The position numbers were made by a program, and so were the translations under genes. Of a DNA stretch of 64,000 nucleotides, positions 9,455 through 19,700 are shown one piece after another; the first letter of the stretch is position 1, and each line of letters starts with the position of its first letter. This DNA comes from Globisporangium splendens (lineage: Eukaryota; Oomycota; Peronosporomycetes; Pythiales; Pythiaceae). The notes beneath the pieces were generated by a model that saw only the letters and a list, made by a program, of their open reading frames with translations, was not told where the DNA came from and searched no databases. The stretch is from NCBI GenBank assembly GCA_006386115.1, contig VFIW01000006.1:1651060-1715059 (forward strand). The letters run 5' to 3'.

Positions 9455-10619
9455 CGTGAGCGCGATCTATCGACGGATCCGAGATCCTGTCGAAGGCGCG
9501 CAGCGAAGTTGCAGCTGCATTGAGAGATGGGGCAATCATATGCGAGGCGGCCGTTTCCTCAGCAACAGATGCCAATGCACTGTCTCTCTCGCGAGCTGAC
9601 AACTTGCGTCGCCCTCGTCGGTTGATGCGAACACGCGACCTCGCGGTTCTGAGCTCCAGTACTGCACCGTCAGGGTGGTACGAGCTGGCTGACGCGTGTA
9701 CACCTGTACTGTCGCTGTCACTTGCGGGGGCTGGCTCGGGTGCTCTGGAGCCGCACACTTGCGCACCAGTGTCCACGTCTGGACTTTCTGGCGCTTCCGC
9801 ACAAACTGGGCTACCTGCCGCAGTTGATCTCTTTGCTGGGCTCCCTGCCTCAGCGCATCTTCTAGCTGGGCTCCCTGCCACAGCGTGAGTGTTTGAAGCG
9901 GGGCTCGCTGCCGCCGCATGTCTTCCTGCTGGGCTCCCTGCCACAGCGTGTTCAAAGCTCGCATCCATTGCGTGGAAATTTTCCCGCAACCTTCGCTCTT
10001 CATCAGAGGAAGGGGTGGAGCTTCCGATTGTGCGTGCTCGCCAATCGATCCAAGGCTGATGTTTCGCCAGCCAAGGCATCCCTAGGATGAGGTCGTACCT
10101 CGACCCCATCGCTAGTACCACGAACGTTTCTTTGCAGACAAAGTCGCAAAAACTGAAAGAGAGTTCGACTTGAACCCCTTCAGTGTGTACTGTCGACCCA
10201 TCGGCCAGACGTACGATCATCTTCTCGCGCTTGCCACTGTGGACAAGTCGGTCATACGCTTGCAGACTCTGTTTCAGAGCTGCCTTCGAGACGAAGTTCT
10301 GTGACGCACCGCAGTCAACAAGAACCGTCATTTTCTTCTCATAGCCCTTCACATCGGCGCTATATACCAACATCTCACTCGGAGCCTTGTTGCCAAGAGC
10401 TCCTGGGACTAAGCTTCCCATCTGCACAACTCTAGTAGTCGACGACGCCGAAGCTATAGAGTCTGTCTCAGTAGAGCGTCCCGCTTCTACTGAGACATTC
10501 CGTTTCCCTTTCTTGCCGCAGCGGATCTGCCACCTCGGTGAGCGTGGTTGCCGCGCGGCGGTTGGTAGTCCCTCGCCTGATTTCCAGTGCGAGGAGCGGG
10601 CTGCCTTGGAGCGGGACAC
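9384..10619 (-). CDS. Ty3 protease ORF with repetitive C-terminal linker
   Basis: 411 codons, overlapping the end of gag in the -1 frame. The retropepsin-type aspartic protease has active site LVDCGASQNFVS and the family-typical downstream LILGMPWLAKHQPWIDW. After the protease comes a linker with at least five imperfect AGSPA/AVAGSPA repeats (about 9810-9980). The ORF runs out of frame at 9428, where one extra C relative to copy A separates it from RT. The first ATG may be meaningless if expression depends on -1 frameshifting from gag. Confidence 0.88.
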   Translation of the reverse strand: MSRSKAARSSHWKSGEGLPTAARQPRSPRWQIRCGKKGKRNVSVEAGRSTETDSIASASSTTRVVQMGSLVPGALGNKAPSEMLVYSADVKGYEKKMTVLVDCGASQNFVSKAALKQSLQAYDRLVHSGKREKMIVRLADGSTVHTEGVQVELSFSFCDFVCKETFVVLAMGSRYDLILGMPWLAKHQPWIDWRARTIGSSTPSSDEERRLRENFHAMDASFEHAVAGSPAGRHAAAASPASNTHAVAGSPARRCAEAGSPAKRSTAAGSPVCAEAPESPDVDTGAQVCGSRAPEPAPASDSDSTGVHASASSYHPDGAVLELRTARSRVRINRRGRRKLSARERDSALASVAEETAASHMIAPSLNAAATSLRAFDRISDPSIDRAHVDVALRRATAQSGSKRIRRSVLR

Positions 10620-11647
10620 TTCGACTGATAGTGTCCTCGCTTGCCACAGTTAAAGCAGGTCACTTCGGCGCTGCTGAGATCCATTGGTGTCGGACCATGG
10701 AAGCGCCGCTCATTTGTGACTGCTCGGTGGCTGTGATGCGCACCGTTGTGGCGGCCAGCGTTCCAATCAGGTCGGCTGACTCTGAACGATTGCTGCTCAA
10801 CGAGCGCAATGCAGATCGCATCTTCCATCGTGGCCGGCAAGCGTCGGTACAACTCCTGACGCGCTGGTCCACTGTTGAGGCCGTTGAGAAACGCAGGCAC
10901 TTTCACAGACTCAGGCAAAGGGCTGGTCGTGATCGCCGCGCACAGGCTTCTCATCTCCTGGATGTATCGTTCCAGTGAGAGCTTCCCTTGTCTCAAGGTG
11001 AAGAAACGACCTTGCAACAGCACTTCGTTGTTCGGAGGCTGATACATGGCGGTGATTTCCGCACGGAAAATATCCCACGTGTCGAATGCACACTCATCGG
11101 CGAGCAGCGTCGAGAATGCCCATTCCGACGCTCGACCGCGCAGGTTCGAGATGGCGTAAGACACCATCTGCTCGTTGCTGTCGATGAGCTGAGCCTTGGC
11201 GCAACGCTCCACGGCGAGCAGCCAGTGGATGAGCTTGTCGCCATCCGCACCATCGAATTTCGGAGCGTCGATCTTGACAGCTCTCGGGCAGGGAGTTTGG
11301 GACGTGGGTGTCTGAGGCGCAGAAGCCGCACTCGACAAAGACGTGGCTGCGCCAGTAACCACAGATACCACTCGCTCGAGCGCTTCGCGCGACTCAGCAG
11401 CTGAGCGCAGCATCTCTGCGGTCAAGCTTGCGGTGGCTTGCATTTGTGCTTGCGCACTTCGCTCTCCTTCGAGGCGCTGAGCGTTCGAGAAGTTCTCGAA
11501 CTGCTCGAGTCGAAAGATTTGCTGTTCCGGCGACGCCGAGAGCACGTCTAGAGCGACTTGGTCGCCTAGCGCTTGTGCCATTCGGGTCAGCACACTCCGG
11601 TGCTCAGCCGAGAGGTGCGGGAACTGCGCAGGGTCAATTGACGCCAT
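10487..11647 (-). CDS. gag: Ty3 Gag polyprotein (copy B)
   Basis: 386 aa, colinear with copy A Gag. Capsid-like helical N-terminus, zinc knuckle CFNCGKRGHYQSKC, basic tail. ATG at 11647 lies 54 nt inside the PBS. Intact. The downstream protease ORF overlaps in the -1 frame. Confidence 0.94.
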   Translation of the reverse strand: MASIDPAQFPHLSAEHRSVLTRMAQALGDQVALDVLSASPEQQIFRLEQFENFSNAQRLEGERSAQAQMQATASLTAEMLRSAAESREALERVVSVVTGAATSLSSAASAPQTPTSQTPCPRAVKIDAPKFDGADGDKLIHWLLAVERCAKAQLIDSNEQMVSYAISNLRGRASEWAFSTLLADECAFDTWDIFRAEITAMYQPPNNEVLLQGRFFTLRQGKLSLERYIQEMRSLCAAITTSPLPESVKVPAFLNGLNSGPARQELYRRLPATMEDAICIALVEQQSFRVSRPDWNAGRHNGAHHSHRAVTNERRFHGPTPMDLSSAEVTCFNCGKRGHYQSKCPAPRQPAPRTGNQARDYQPPRGNHAHRGGRSAAARKGNGMSQ

Positions 11648-11700
11648 GATGAATCCTTGAGGAAGCGATTCAGGCAGTCACCTCTGCCGGGTTGTAGATT

Positions 11701-11717
11701 GACTACGAGTGCTACCG
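11701..11717 (-). promoter_or_regulatory. Primer-binding site of copy B, first base altered
   Basis: Same place and spacing as the copy A site but reads CGGTAGCACTCGTAGTC, two changes from copy A, one of them in the T that should pair with the terminal A of the tRNA CCA end. Confidence 0.6.
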
Positions 11718-11719
11718 GT

Positions 11720-12662
11720 TGTAACTGGACACTTCCGAGTTACGCAGCACGGTACGTGTGTGAGGAAGCGTATGCAACGCTTCTCTCAAGGACTCCGTTC
11801 CGAGAGCTGTTGCCTGCTTCCTGCAGTGCAACAATCGGTTACCTATAGGTCTCTATAGAGTAACCGTCGATAACCAAAGGCTTTAGTTAACGGTAAAAAT
11901 GGAACTGTTTATTCGTTGGGGGTTGCCCTCTGCAGGACACCCTGAGTTATCTTTAGTTCACTATCTAGCATAGTGAACTTCCGCTCATTTCAATGTGAAC
12001 ATAAGTGAATGGCTCTGAATTGCCGTGTTATTCAATTGGCCTAAAAGCATATAGTTTTAGCCTATGAGAGTCGTGTCTGTGACCGACCTCTAATCAGAGT
12101 AGCTTGGCTACCTTTGTGGTTCGAGTAAGTGCGGCGAACCTAGTGGCTCGGCTGCTTTGGTGTTTCTCGTAACTAAGTACGGAAACTTTAGTTGCATGCG
12201 GACTTAGTCCAATGTCAACGGATTGAGCTAAGTTGCTGTGGTGCAACTTAGCGTGTGACCCCGTTACAGTAACCGTCGATAACCAAAGACTCAGTTAACG
12301 GTAAAAATGGAACTGTTTATTTGTTGGAGGTTGCCCTCTGTAGGACAACCTGGATTATCTTTATGTAACTATGAATAATAGCAATCTCAAGTGTAATTAC
12401 TCCCCATGGGGCAATGAGTGGCTATGAAAGACTAACGCTAGTTGTCTTATGTGATTGAGTGAAATGCATGTTCAATTATATCCAATCGGAGGCGCCGTCA
12501 CTCAGACTGGCTGCCGGCTCCACCGTGAAGGTTCGAGCAAGTACGACGAATCTCATGGTTCGGTCTTAAACTTGTTGCGCGTACTCTACGTACCGCAAGG
12601 TTCGGTTTGGTTGTGTGGTACAACACAAGTGCGTAACCATGTTACAGTGTAACCCCGTTACA
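11720..12662 (-). repeat. Ty3 right LTR (5' LTR of copy B)
   Basis: 943 bp, TGTAAC...GTTACA ends, colinear with the shared LTR at an offset of 8427 and differing at only a few bases, including the same internal pair of about 400-bp repeats. Confidence 0.94.
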
Positions 12663-12965
12663 ACGTGGATAAGGTTCCATGCCCCATGATATAAATCGTC
12701 GGCTTTCTTCAGTGACAGAATCCATGTCACATAATCGCGAGAAGTGTTTTAATCGAAGTAGCAGGAGCCGACAAGAGCGCTACAACGATAGACCTGGTGG
12801 TCTCTCTTCTGTCCAAGTCGATAACGAGGGCAGTGTAGTACGCCGTAGAAACTGACGCCTTTGGGGAATCTGGTGCTTCCTGGCAAACCTTCCAGCATTG
12901 AGCTTCTTGCAGTAGATTGTTTGAGTGAATGCTTGCTGAGTTTCCTCCAGCAAGCCACTCATTCT
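12663..12965 (-). pseudogene. Degenerate coding remnant interrupted by the Ty3 insertion
   Basis: On the minus strand, protein-like segments occur in different frames: LEETQQAFTQTIYCKKLNAG and KHQIPQRRQFLRRT near 12962-12830, then TSRDYVTWILSLKKADDLYH, which ends close to the LTR border at 12662. Frame changes and a stop between them suggest an old broken gene or transposon ORF. Family not recognised. Confidence 0.3.
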
Positions 12966-13463
12966 GCTTCTGCGTAAGAGTACCTAACGTCGATCTAAAT
13001 GTTCAACATTCTTAGCCAGCTCAGCTCCACGCGACGTGGAGCTCGATGAGTGGCCAGGTTCTCGACTCACGACAGTCATCGATCTACTTTTAACAACCTT
13101 TTTCGCGACTACCACCATCTGTGTCGCTGAGGTTAAGGCGTGAGCTGAGTTGCCATTTTAAAGGACTACAGCATCAAGTGGTAGAGGTTGTAAGCAGGTG
13201 GAAATGACTTAATCAAGATCAGCAAGGATCATACAACTATCGGTATTTGCCGTCGCGTTGCGAAGGAAATGCAACACAGCGCATCTCGAGAAATGATTAT
13301 TGCCCGCACATTCATGATACTGTCGTGGAACAAGGTGTAACGAGCTGCCGTCACCATGTCCGCTTGCGAAAGCCACCAGGAGTGGAGTGAAGGTGCACTA
13401 TGAGTATACCTCAATCACATGAAGTATGTTCAGCGAGGACCTGCGCACAAACAAACGTCACGT
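12966..13463. other. Unassigned spacer between coding remnant and tRNA array
   Basis: About 500 bp with no ORF that looks like protein, no RNA gene and no match to the repeats elsewhere in the window. It is the left flank of the tRNA array; homology to the array starts abruptly at about 13464. Confidence 0.5.
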
Positions 13464-14049
13464 CATATTCACACACAACACCACGCGCGTCGCCACCCCC
13501 GCGACCTCCCACAGCCTCCGACAACCCCCTCTGCGCACACATGTTCATACCATGCATGTCGCCCCTCCACGAACCGAACCGAACCGAACCGAACCGAACC
13601 GAACCGAACCGCACGCGCGCACAACACAACACAACACAACACGGATCGCGTCTCTTGACCCCGTGTCCTGTCCTTGCGCTCGTCCTCCAGCTTCGCTCCA
13701 GACATCGCCCACACTCCACAAAAGCGGCTACACGGTCCACTGAGCGACGTCCGGTACGAAACCTACTCGCTTCAACATACATACATGCTTGATTGCTTGA
13801 TTGCGTTATTGTGGAGGCGGCGTCGGAGAGGCAAGAGCACCCCGACGAACTCACAAAGCACCTGGGAAGCATCCTCGACACCTGCCAAAGCACACATCCA
13901 TCTGTCCATCGTGTGCGCTCGTTCAGCATCCAAAAGCATCCAAAAGCATTCAAAAGCATCCAAAACGAAAAGGATTGCTCCCTACCAGGATCGAACTGGT
14001 GACCTTCAGATTATGAGACTAACGCTCTACCGACTGAGCCAAAGGAGCA
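13464..14049. repeat. tRNA-Met array unit U1 (5'-truncated)
   Basis: Starts inside the unit at catattcacacacaac. It lacks the roughly 110-bp AC-rich beginning present in U2-U9 and otherwise matches them through a (GAACC) tract, a 10-11 bp AAAAGCATCC-type minisatellite and the tRNA at its right end. It marks the left border of the array. Confidence 0.9.
13976..14048 (-). tRNA. tRNA-Met(CAT), elongator, copy 1
   Basis: 73-nt cloverleaf: 7-bp acceptor GCTCCTT/AGGGAGC (one G-U), D-stem GCTC/GAGC, anticodon loop CTCATAA giving CAT, T-arm ACCAG-TTCGATC-CTGGT, discriminator A. No intron. Box A (TGGCTCAGTCGG) and box B (GGTCACCAGTTCGATCC region) are intact. Downstream on the minus strand come two TTTT runs (13968-13971 and 13962-13965), a Pol III terminator. 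tRL-1 is inserted 1 bp upstream of the 5' end. Confidence 0.97.
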
Positions 14050-14131
14050 CTTCTCAATTTGCCGGCTACCCCTCAAGTTGAATCCAAGACCTCTCAGTCA
14101 CCTCCCCCGCCTCTCAACCTCCGACTTTCCC

Positions 14132-16742
14132 ATGGAAAATCCAGCTCCTCCCTCCACCCACCAGCTGCCAGCTGTCGACACTGGCTCGAAATCTGGGTCC
14201 ATACCCTCTGTCGTGCCTCGTCCAACTGTCAGCCCATCCCCCCTCCAAAAATTTGGAAGGGTCCGAACCCACCCAAACGGGAAACCTGGTGGCGCCACCT
14301 GGGGTCAACCGCCATGTCTCTCCCACGACGAGCAACTTGAATGCAACAACTGGTGTCGCTGGCCAAGCCCCTGCTCCTCCAACCCACGCAACTGCTCCGC
14401 CTCCCGCTGATCCCGCTCCTGTCGCTGACCCCGCCGCCATGGTGGACGATCCGATGGAGTCTGGCGGGAATGCTCAAGTGACGACCCTCGATCTCTCTGG
14501 CGACGACCCGATGGATCCTGCTGTCGCTGTCGCTCCTGCGAACGTGGACACTCGACTGTCCATGGCTGAGCTTCTGCGGCAACAAGAACATCTTCGTCGA
14601 GACCGAGCTGTGATCGAAGCAACTCGCAGACGCGTCGAGACTCCGAAGCCTCTCGCTGTCGACATCGAAGCGATTGAGCGCCAGTATGCTGCTGGAGGTG
14701 ACTGGTCGCACATCGCGTCGCGAATGGAGCAAGCGCGTCCCTACCAGCTCCCGACCGCCAAGTACGACATGGTGATCGAGACTGGAAGAGCGCTCGCGAA
14801 GACTCCGCTCCAAAAGATCATGGCGTCGTTGGCCGGCACGAGCCACGGAAACGCGACACTCGATGAGCTGTACCAGCGCTTCGAGATCGGTCAGATCTCC
14901 AAGCTCCCCGGCGGCAACCTCCGAGTCAAGGTCAAGACGAAGGAAGCCTGTGTGCGCTTGGAACGCACCAAGGTGAACATCCTCGGTGGTACGTTCACGT
15001 TCAAGGAGTTCGACATCCTTGGCGACAGGTATTTCATCGACATTGTCAACGTCGATCCCGACGTGGACATTCGAGTGATCGTGCACCGACTGTTCCTCCT
15101 CGGGTGCCAGCCGGTGTACCACACCTTTCGCGAAGTAAACCTCGCGACGGGGATGACATCGGCGACCTGGCGAGTGTACTTCTTGTCCAGCTCGTGTCCA
15201 AGCGCGTTGGTCGTGAACGGGTCTGTGTGCGACCAGGTGTTGTTTGACAACAAGCTGCACCCGGCACATGGAAAGAATGCTCCGTTCCAGTCGGAGCGAC
15301 AGCCGTATGGGTATCGCTCGCACCATGGAATCGATCTCGGGTCTCCAGACAGTGTGTTCCCTCCCTCGAAGCCAGCTCCAGAGCAACCCCAGCAGCAACG
15401 ACAACAGCCGCTGAGAACCTACGCTCAAGCTGCGAATGCGATGCCGAAGCAAACCTCGCTGCAGAAGGCAGTCGAGGAAGGAAAGAGACGGGAAGCCCAG
15501 CTCCAGCAGAGAGCTCAGTATGGCAAGTCGTCAGCTGAAACAGCACTGGCCAAGCCGCGAAGCAACTCCGATGTGCTGTCGATCTCCACGTTCGACGACT
15601 CGCAAGGCAAGGTGACTCCACCAGGAAGTCCCAAACCGCCAATGAAGTCCCCGACGCTGCTCTTGACGAATGGAAACGACGGTTCCTCCACCGTGACAAA
15701 CAAGAAGAAGCGCTCGAGAAACGGAGTCGACTTCTCCAACATGCTGGTGAAACAGCAACCGCAGCCTCTGGATGGTGTTGCCACCACCAACTACTTCCAG
15801 GTGCTGCAGTCGATGGAAGTGTCCTTCGAAGTGAAGAATGTGGTTGCGGACAAGAAGTATGGTCCTCGGTACCAAGTGATCCCTGTCGATGTGAAGCGTC
15901 CCGAGGCGCTCAAGACATCGACCGAGTCGGCTTTCTTCGTCGAGAAGCACCACACGAAGATCAGGAAAGCGTCGAAGGCGTCTCCGATCTTGGAGGTGTC
16001 CGAGTCGATGCTGAACGACGAGAACACGGCGTTGCTCAACACCCTCCCGGATCGTCTTGTGCTCGCAGACACTCAGGTCGAGGGTGCGAGCAAACTCATC
16101 GACAACGCCACGAACCCCGACCACGTCATCAAGAAGGCAGTGGACTCGCCGTTGGCTTTCAACAGCGCTCTGTCGCTCAAGATGGCAGGAAGTGGACGCG
16201 AGATCGCCGAGATTGCCCAGCTGCATGTGATCAACCGCGTGTTGAGTGCGACCCAGCCGAGCGAAGACACGACGTTCAGTGCGAAGTGGAAGAAGCTGAT
16301 GAAGACGACGGTCCCGTCGAAGCGAGAAGAGTTGTTCAGAGCTTGCGCCAATTGGTGGACATCGTCGAACGAGATGAAGGAACTATCGCGAGCGGCGAAG
16401 GCTCTTGGGTTCTTCGAACTCATGCTGATGTCGATCGCGCCGACGATCTTCAGCAACGACCACTGGATCCACTACATCACTGGTCAGCCGGTCGAGTGGA
16501 TCCCCGCACACCACACGAGACTCCTCCACCCCAACACTCTCCTCATGCTCTTGCGGTCGGACCTTGGTGCGCACTGCTTGAGTCAATGTAACGAAGTGCA
16601 GTGGCAGGGGTACTTGTTCGACGACCTGGAAGAGCTTCGCAAGCTCGATGGGTACTACCCGGTCGACGAGTCGGTGTTGCAGCTCCGAGTTGTCGAGGGA
16701 GAGGTGGTGATGGTAGCGGGAGGCTTGGCCACTCGCTGCTAA
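14132..16742 (+). pseudogene. LINE ORF1 protein (tRL-1), one-base frameshift near N-terminus
   Basis: ATG at 14132 matches the starts in tRL-4 and tRL-5, but about 110 nt downstream (near 14240) one base too many compared with tRL-4 (ccctccaaaaattt versus ccttgaaaaattt) moves the frame. The rest, 14253-16742, is open. Product of about 870 aa: Pro/Ser-rich N-terminus; conserved VETPKPLAVDIEAIERQYAA block; a block resembling an RNA-binding fold (GGNLRVKVK ... CDQVLFDNKLHPAHGKNAP); basic KKKRSRNG segment; KHHTKIRKASK block; C-terminal Trp-rich region (QPVEWIPAHHTRLLHP). Family known to me only as a LINE ORF1-type nucleic-acid-binding protein; the RNA-binding role is inference. Confidence 0.8.
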
Positions 16743-16782
16743 ACCAACCTCGACTCAGCCCTCGTGGAGCAACATTAGTGCC

Positions 16783-19700
16783 TTGTCCGTCAACACTAAC
16801 GGCATCAAGAAGAACGGTCACTTATTTATCGACAGCGTGCTATCGAAACACTCGGTGGCATGCGTCCAGGAAACCAAGTTCAGCGACAAGCAACACCTCT
16901 TGACCTTCAAGTTTCACCTCGACTCAAGCTTCAAACACCAAGTCTTCGTGAACGACCCGAACTCCCAGTTGGATCGACCCACACGCGGGCGTAGTGGCGG
17001 TGTTCTCACTGTTCTTCGCTCTGACGTGCCGGGTTTCGAAACGGCTGCGGAACAACCAAGCCTCGCCGTCCCAGGTCGGTACCTCGTTGTGAAGCTGATG
17101 GTGAGCGACGCTCCCGTCTACATTCACAACGTGTACGCGCCAGTGGACCGACAAGAAAAGCAACAATTCTTCTCGAGTCTCTCGACCGAAGACTTTGAAG
17201 ATCAAGCGACACACCTTGTGTTGGGAGATCTGAACACGCCTTTGGATCCCAGACTCGACTCGTCGTCTCCAGATCTGCGCTACGACCCGGCGCGGTCGAG
17301 CTGCCTTGCGTGGCTTGCTTGTCTTGGCGTTGTGGATGCGTGGCGTGTCCACCATGACACGAGGCGAGTCTTCACTGGTCCCTTGCCTCGCAAGAACCGG
17401 TTGGACTATATCCTTCTCTCGGAGGCGTTCTACGAACGCTTCTACGATGACTCCAAGTACTTCGTTCCCCAGAACGCTGGTGACCACCTTGCTCACTGTG
17501 TGAGTTTCAAGACTGGCTCCCAGCTGCATGGACGCGGGTACTGGAAGTTTCCCCGTTACCTGCTGGAGTACCCAGTGGTTGTTTCCGCGGTCGAGAAGGA
17601 AGCGGAAGCAGTCCGAGATCAGCTCCGTGGCTCTATCAATCCTGGCCAAATCTGGGAGAGGTGGAAGACGAGAATCAAGACCCAGCTCCAAGACGTGCAG
17701 AAGAAACTGCGGATGCAAGACACTGCTGCGATCGAAGAGGCTCAAGCTGCGTTGGGCCAAGCGGCTGCTCGCTATCGAGATGCGTCGACCGAGAACAACC
17801 GCAGCGAGTTCGAAGAAGCCATGAAGATGTACAAGGAGACGGTCACGAGGACAAGTCAATACAACCAGGACAGTGCGTTTGACTTCCAAGCGGCCAACTC
17901 CGAAAAGTCCACCAAGCACTTCTTCCGTCCGCTGGACACGAGCTTGCGAAGGGTCTCGATCGAGGAGGTGATGACACCGAGTGGAAGTGTCTCAACAAAC
18001 CCTCACGAGATCTCTCTCCGCTTCCTGGAACACTGGGGGTCCGAGATGGGAGATCCCGATAGTCCAGCAGGAAGAGCTCCTCCACCCGACGATGGCATGC
18101 AACGCAAGCTTCTCGACTCGATCGTCCGCTTCGTCTCGGAGGTCGACCGTGCCATCCTGGATGCGCCGGTCACCGCTGCAGATATGGCAAGCGCGATCCG
18201 CCACATGAAGGCGACGTCGGCACCAGGCATGGACGGATTGTCGGCTGGTTTCTACCAGGTCGCTCCGGACGTGTTTGGCGAGTGCTTGAGCATCGTGTTC
18301 AACGATCGGCTTCGACGCGGCGTGCTGCTTCCATCTCAACGCAAGTCGGCAGTGGTGCTGCTGCACAAGAAGGGTTCGCGAGCGCAGCCTGGCAACTACC
18401 GACCCATCGCACTCGTGCAGGTCGATGTGAAGGTGCTGTCGAAGGCGCTGACGTACCGACTGCAACAAGTGATCCTCGACTTGATCCACCCCGACCAAAA
18501 GGGCTTCGTCAAGGGTCGCTCGATTCACCACCACGTTCGGTTCCTCGCGGATCTGCAAGACTTGGTGACCAGCCTGGATGAAGAAGCGTACGCGCTGTTC
18601 TTGGACTTCGAGAAGGCGTTCGACCGAGTCAACTGGGACTACATGTTCCGGCTGCTCGAGCGAATGGGGTTCGGCTCGGAGTTTACTCAGTGGATAAAGC
18701 TCCTGTATACTGACCCGCAAGCGCATCTTCTCATCAACCAGAACATCCAACCCGCGCTACATCCGACGCGAGGAGTGAAGCAAGGCGATCCGTTGTCCGC
18801 GCTGCTCTTCGTCTTGACCATCGAGCCGCTCGGCAACCTGCTGCGGTCCCACGAAGAGTATGGAGTGTGTCTCAACGCAGACCACACCGCCACGAGCACG
18901 TTCTTCGCGGACGACTCGACTCTCCTGGGCAGCTCGATACCGAACCTGCAGGCGCAGCTAGGACTCGTGGAAGAGTACTGCAGAGGCTCCGGCGCGAAGC
19001 TGAACCTGTCCAAGTCGATGCTGCTGGCGCTCAACCGGAACCAAGACTGCCCCACGCTGCCTGGCGTCCAAGTGCTCGGTCGCACGGAGACAGTGAAGTA
19101 CCTCGGCATCCCGTTTGGACAGTCGCCCGTTAACGACAACATCGTCGAGTTCCTCGACCAGCGCTTCTACGACGGCTTCAAGATGTGGTACCGACGTGCA
19201 AGGACACTTCGTGGTCGGCTCTTGGTAGCTCAAACGATGGTGCTCTCGCGTCTGTGGCACTACACACAGCACGTAGCGATTCCAGCGACAGTGGTGAAGC
19301 GGTGGCAGTCGATGCTGAATCGATTCGTGCTGAGTCGAAAGTATGATCGAGACGCGTCGCACATCCAGCTCATTCCACGCGAGTTCTTGTTCCATCGCAA
19401 GAGAGACGGCGGTCTGGGGATCCCAAGTCTAGACGCACAGCTCAAGAGACAGCGTCTTGCACTGCTGCTACAGTTCATGCGTGCGGCAAACAACGCAAGT
19501 GCTCGGAACTGGACGACAGCGAGCGTCGAGTTGCTGACGTCAGTGCTCCCTCGTTACGGAGAACGACAAGCCTTGGACTTCCTTGCGATCTCCCCGCTTC
19601 GACATGGCGACATGATCAAGTGGAGTCTGACCTCGGCGTGGTGGCGAGCGACTTGGGTCTGGTGGTACAAGATTCGCTGGGAAGTCACGTGGCGGGACCT

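Larger units (their letters stand above)
3293..12662 (-). mobile_element. Ty3/gypsy chromovirus copy B, complete with both LTRs
   Basis: 9370-bp element in the order 5' LTR (11720-12662), PBS, gag, protease ORF, RT-RNase H-integrase-chromodomain ORF, antisense ORF, PPT, 3' LTR (3293-4235). The LTRs are equal in length and close to identical. The integrase ends with GPY/F and chromodomain modules, placing it among chromoviruses. A single extra base (9428) breaks protease from RT, so this copy is probably not autonomous despite otherwise open frames. Confidence 0.95.

Noticed and set aside
13411..13959. Minus-strand ORFs rich in VRFGS repeats in the array units
   Set aside because: Translation of the (GAACC) tract complement; length varies with the microsatellite and there is no protein character.
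13674..14081. Recurrent + strand ORFs of 112-251 codons across the array units (ending in the DRTGDLQIM type peptide)
   Set aside because: They are antisense read-through of the tRNA-Met gene and unit spacer. This peptide is a well-known false protein from tRNA complements. The frame is conserved only because the units are identical.
15531..16226. Minus-strand ORFs of 200-550 codons inside LINE ORF1 and ORF2
   Set aside because: GC-rich coding leaves few stops in the antisense frames; composition (Arg/His/Leu/Val) is that of a shadow and no motif is present.
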